The position numbers and the translations under genes are program-made. From an uncultured Bacteroidota bacterium (lineage in GTDB: Bacteria > Bacteroidota > Bacteroidia > Chitinophagales > Saprospiraceae), in NCBI GenBank assembly GCA_903854205.1, contig CAINVS010000662.1, positions 1 to 37,615 on the forward strand: 37,615 nt of DNA. The letters are read 5' to 3'. This document shows positions 36,401 through 37,615 of the stretch, piece after piece. Under the pieces are notes generated by a model. That model was given only the letters and a program-made list of their open reading frames with translations. It was not told the DNA's origin and searched no databases. The first letter of the stretch is position 1, and every line of letters begins with the position of its first letter.

Positions 36401-37615
36401 AATTGAAGGAAGACCTGTAAGGGTAACGGAACCCAACGTATTACAAGTAGGATTTGTAACAACATTAATAACCGGAGCTGATGGAAAAGGAACAGCAGTA
36501 ACAGTTATCGAGGCAGAACTGACGGTACATAAGCCATCAGTTACAGATACTACAAAAACACCTGAAGTTGAAACAATTATTGATTGGGTAGTTTCCCCAT
36601 TTGACCAAAGATAATTTGCTGCCGGACTTGAGCTTAATATTACATTGTCACCTGTACAAAAAGACAGTGGTCCGTTAGCCGTAACTGTAGGAATGCCAAG
36701 TGATGAAATACTGGAAATAACAACTGATGCCGTGGCAATGCAATTATTTTGATCAGTAACAGTTACTGTATAGCTGCCTATTCCCAAACCTGTTGCCGTT
36801 GCTGTCGATTGAGCCGGTATTGTATTCCATAAATAAGACAAAGCCCCAGTACCGCCTCCGGCTGTTACAGTTGCAGATCCTGTAGTTTCTCCGGCACAGA
36901 AGACATCGCTTGAAGAAGTAATTGTCGCAGTTACTGACGTTGCAGGAGAGCTTATTGTGACAGAAGCTGTTGATGAAGTACAAAAATTGGATTCACTTAC
37001 GGTTACTGTATATACACCCGCAGCCAATCCGGTAGCTGTAGAGGTTGACTGAGCAGGAACTGAACTCCATATAAAATTATAAGCGCCTGATCCGCCAATA
37101 CCTTGAGCACTTGCAATCCCAGTATTTTCTCCGAAACAAAGTATATCGGTAAATCCAGTAATTGAAGCTGAAAATGGAGAAACAGTATACCTGACAACAA
37201 CACGACCGCCGGCCCCATTTCCACCTACTCCATTTGTTACACCTACTCTAAAGCCGCCACCGCCGCCTGCTCCGGGAAGATTGCCATTCCCACCTGATAA
37301 ACCGCCTCCTAAACCTCCAGTACCGCCATTTGCACCTGCTCCGCCGTTTCCACCTGAACTGGAAGAACCAAACCCTCCACTTGAGCCATTAACAAAACCT
37401 GTAATACAACCAGACCCAGGAAGACCATCTGTAGTTGTTCCTAATCCGCCGCCTATACCACCGCCAGCTACAATTGCAGAAAAAGCACTTGCTCCTCCGT
37501 TAGAACCGGATGCTAAGGGCACTGCAGAACCGCCAGCTCCAATGGTATAATTTATTACTTGCCCGGGTGTGACAGATATAGTTTGTGTTCTGTAACAACC
37601 ACCACCTCCACCACC
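27401..37615 (-). CDS. Giant T9SS type B / gliding motility-associated C-terminal domain surface protein with SprB-like and TSP3-like repeats (5' end beyond the window, at least 3404 aa)
   Basis: The frame is open to the window edge: upstream of the listed GTG it reads [31 protein letters not shown]. Repeat arrays follow, ending in [41 protein letters not shown]...[25 protein letters not shown]. Confidence 0.95.
   Translation of the reverse strand, partial: [3404 protein letters not shown]
27704..30478 (-). repeat. 23 tandem TSP3-like repeats (DCDGDGVxNGTExxDxTNPxxPC + hydrophobic linker), 123-bp / 41-aa unit
   Basis: First Asp codon at 30476-30478 and 23rd at 27770-27772 are 2706 nt apart, exactly 22 x 123. 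Units 1, 11 and 15 were counted by hand as 41 aa each. Confidence 0.95.
30750..34850 (-). repeat. 17 SprB-like repeats, class B ([53 protein letters not shown]), about 80-81 aa
   Basis: Manual enumeration in the translated protein; boundaries approximate. Confidence 0.9.
34850..36230 (-). repeat. 6 SprB-like repeats, class A (WSNG type, lacking the 'TxPAQ' insert), about 77 aa
   Basis: Repeats carrying WSNGATS / WSNGEFT / WSNGELT / WSNGATT / WSNGSTA / WSDGQLS; boundaries approximate. Confidence 0.88.
36695..37172 (-). repeat. 2 N-terminal SprB-like repeats, class B
   Basis: [57 protein letters not shown]... and [48 protein letters not shown].... Confidence 0.88.
37190..37615 (-). repeat. 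Glycine-rich N-terminal region of the giant protein (partial)
   Basis: [29 protein letters not shown]...[38 protein letters not shown]. Confidence 0.85.

Noticed and set aside
37281-37550. Proline-rich plus-strand ORF (PFPPDKPPPKPPVPPFAPAP..)
   Set aside because: Antisense readout of the glycine-rich N-terminus of the giant protein.
27401-37615. The tandem repeats as a possible CRISPR array or VNTR
   Set aside because: They lie in a single uninterrupted reading frame with protein-level conservation and no short identical repeat/unique spacer architecture.

Overview
This is a 37.6 kb chromosomal window from a Bacteroidota genome. That assignment is an inference from T9SS sorting domains, PorP/SprF, SprB-type repeats and TAnnTTTG promoter elements. 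The first ~24 kb is mostly ordinary: a histidine phosphatase, MqnA, a T9SS-sorted CxxCH protein, aminopeptidase P, Fur, a STAS protein, PabB, a CPA2 antiporter, an acyl-CoA dehydrogenase, a KAS III, a Rof/YaeO-like small protein, a very large NtrY-like histidine kinase, a UbiA-type prenyltransferase, a SAM methyltransferase, a vanadium-haloperoxidase/PAP2-like protein and an overlapping FG-GAP/ASPIC-UnbV protein. Two decayed genes are visible, a macro-domain remnant and a truncated, frameshifted PepSY-TM gene. The last ~13 kb is a minus-strand operon. It starts with a giant surface protein (at least 3404 aa, 5' end outside the window) made of a Gly-rich N-terminus, about 25 SprB-like repeats in two subclasses, a duplicated cap module, 23 TSP3-like repeats in exact 123-bp register, and a gliding-motility/T9SS type B C-terminal domain. 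A PorP/SprF protein and a PorE-like TPR/PD40 protein lacking an OmpA domain follow. Smaller points of interest are a perfect 16-bp palindrome upstream of the acyl-CoA dehydrogenase and a small orphan 'signal peptide plus terminator' unit at about 24.2-24.4 kb. No CRISPR array, rRNA, tRNA or transposase was recognised.
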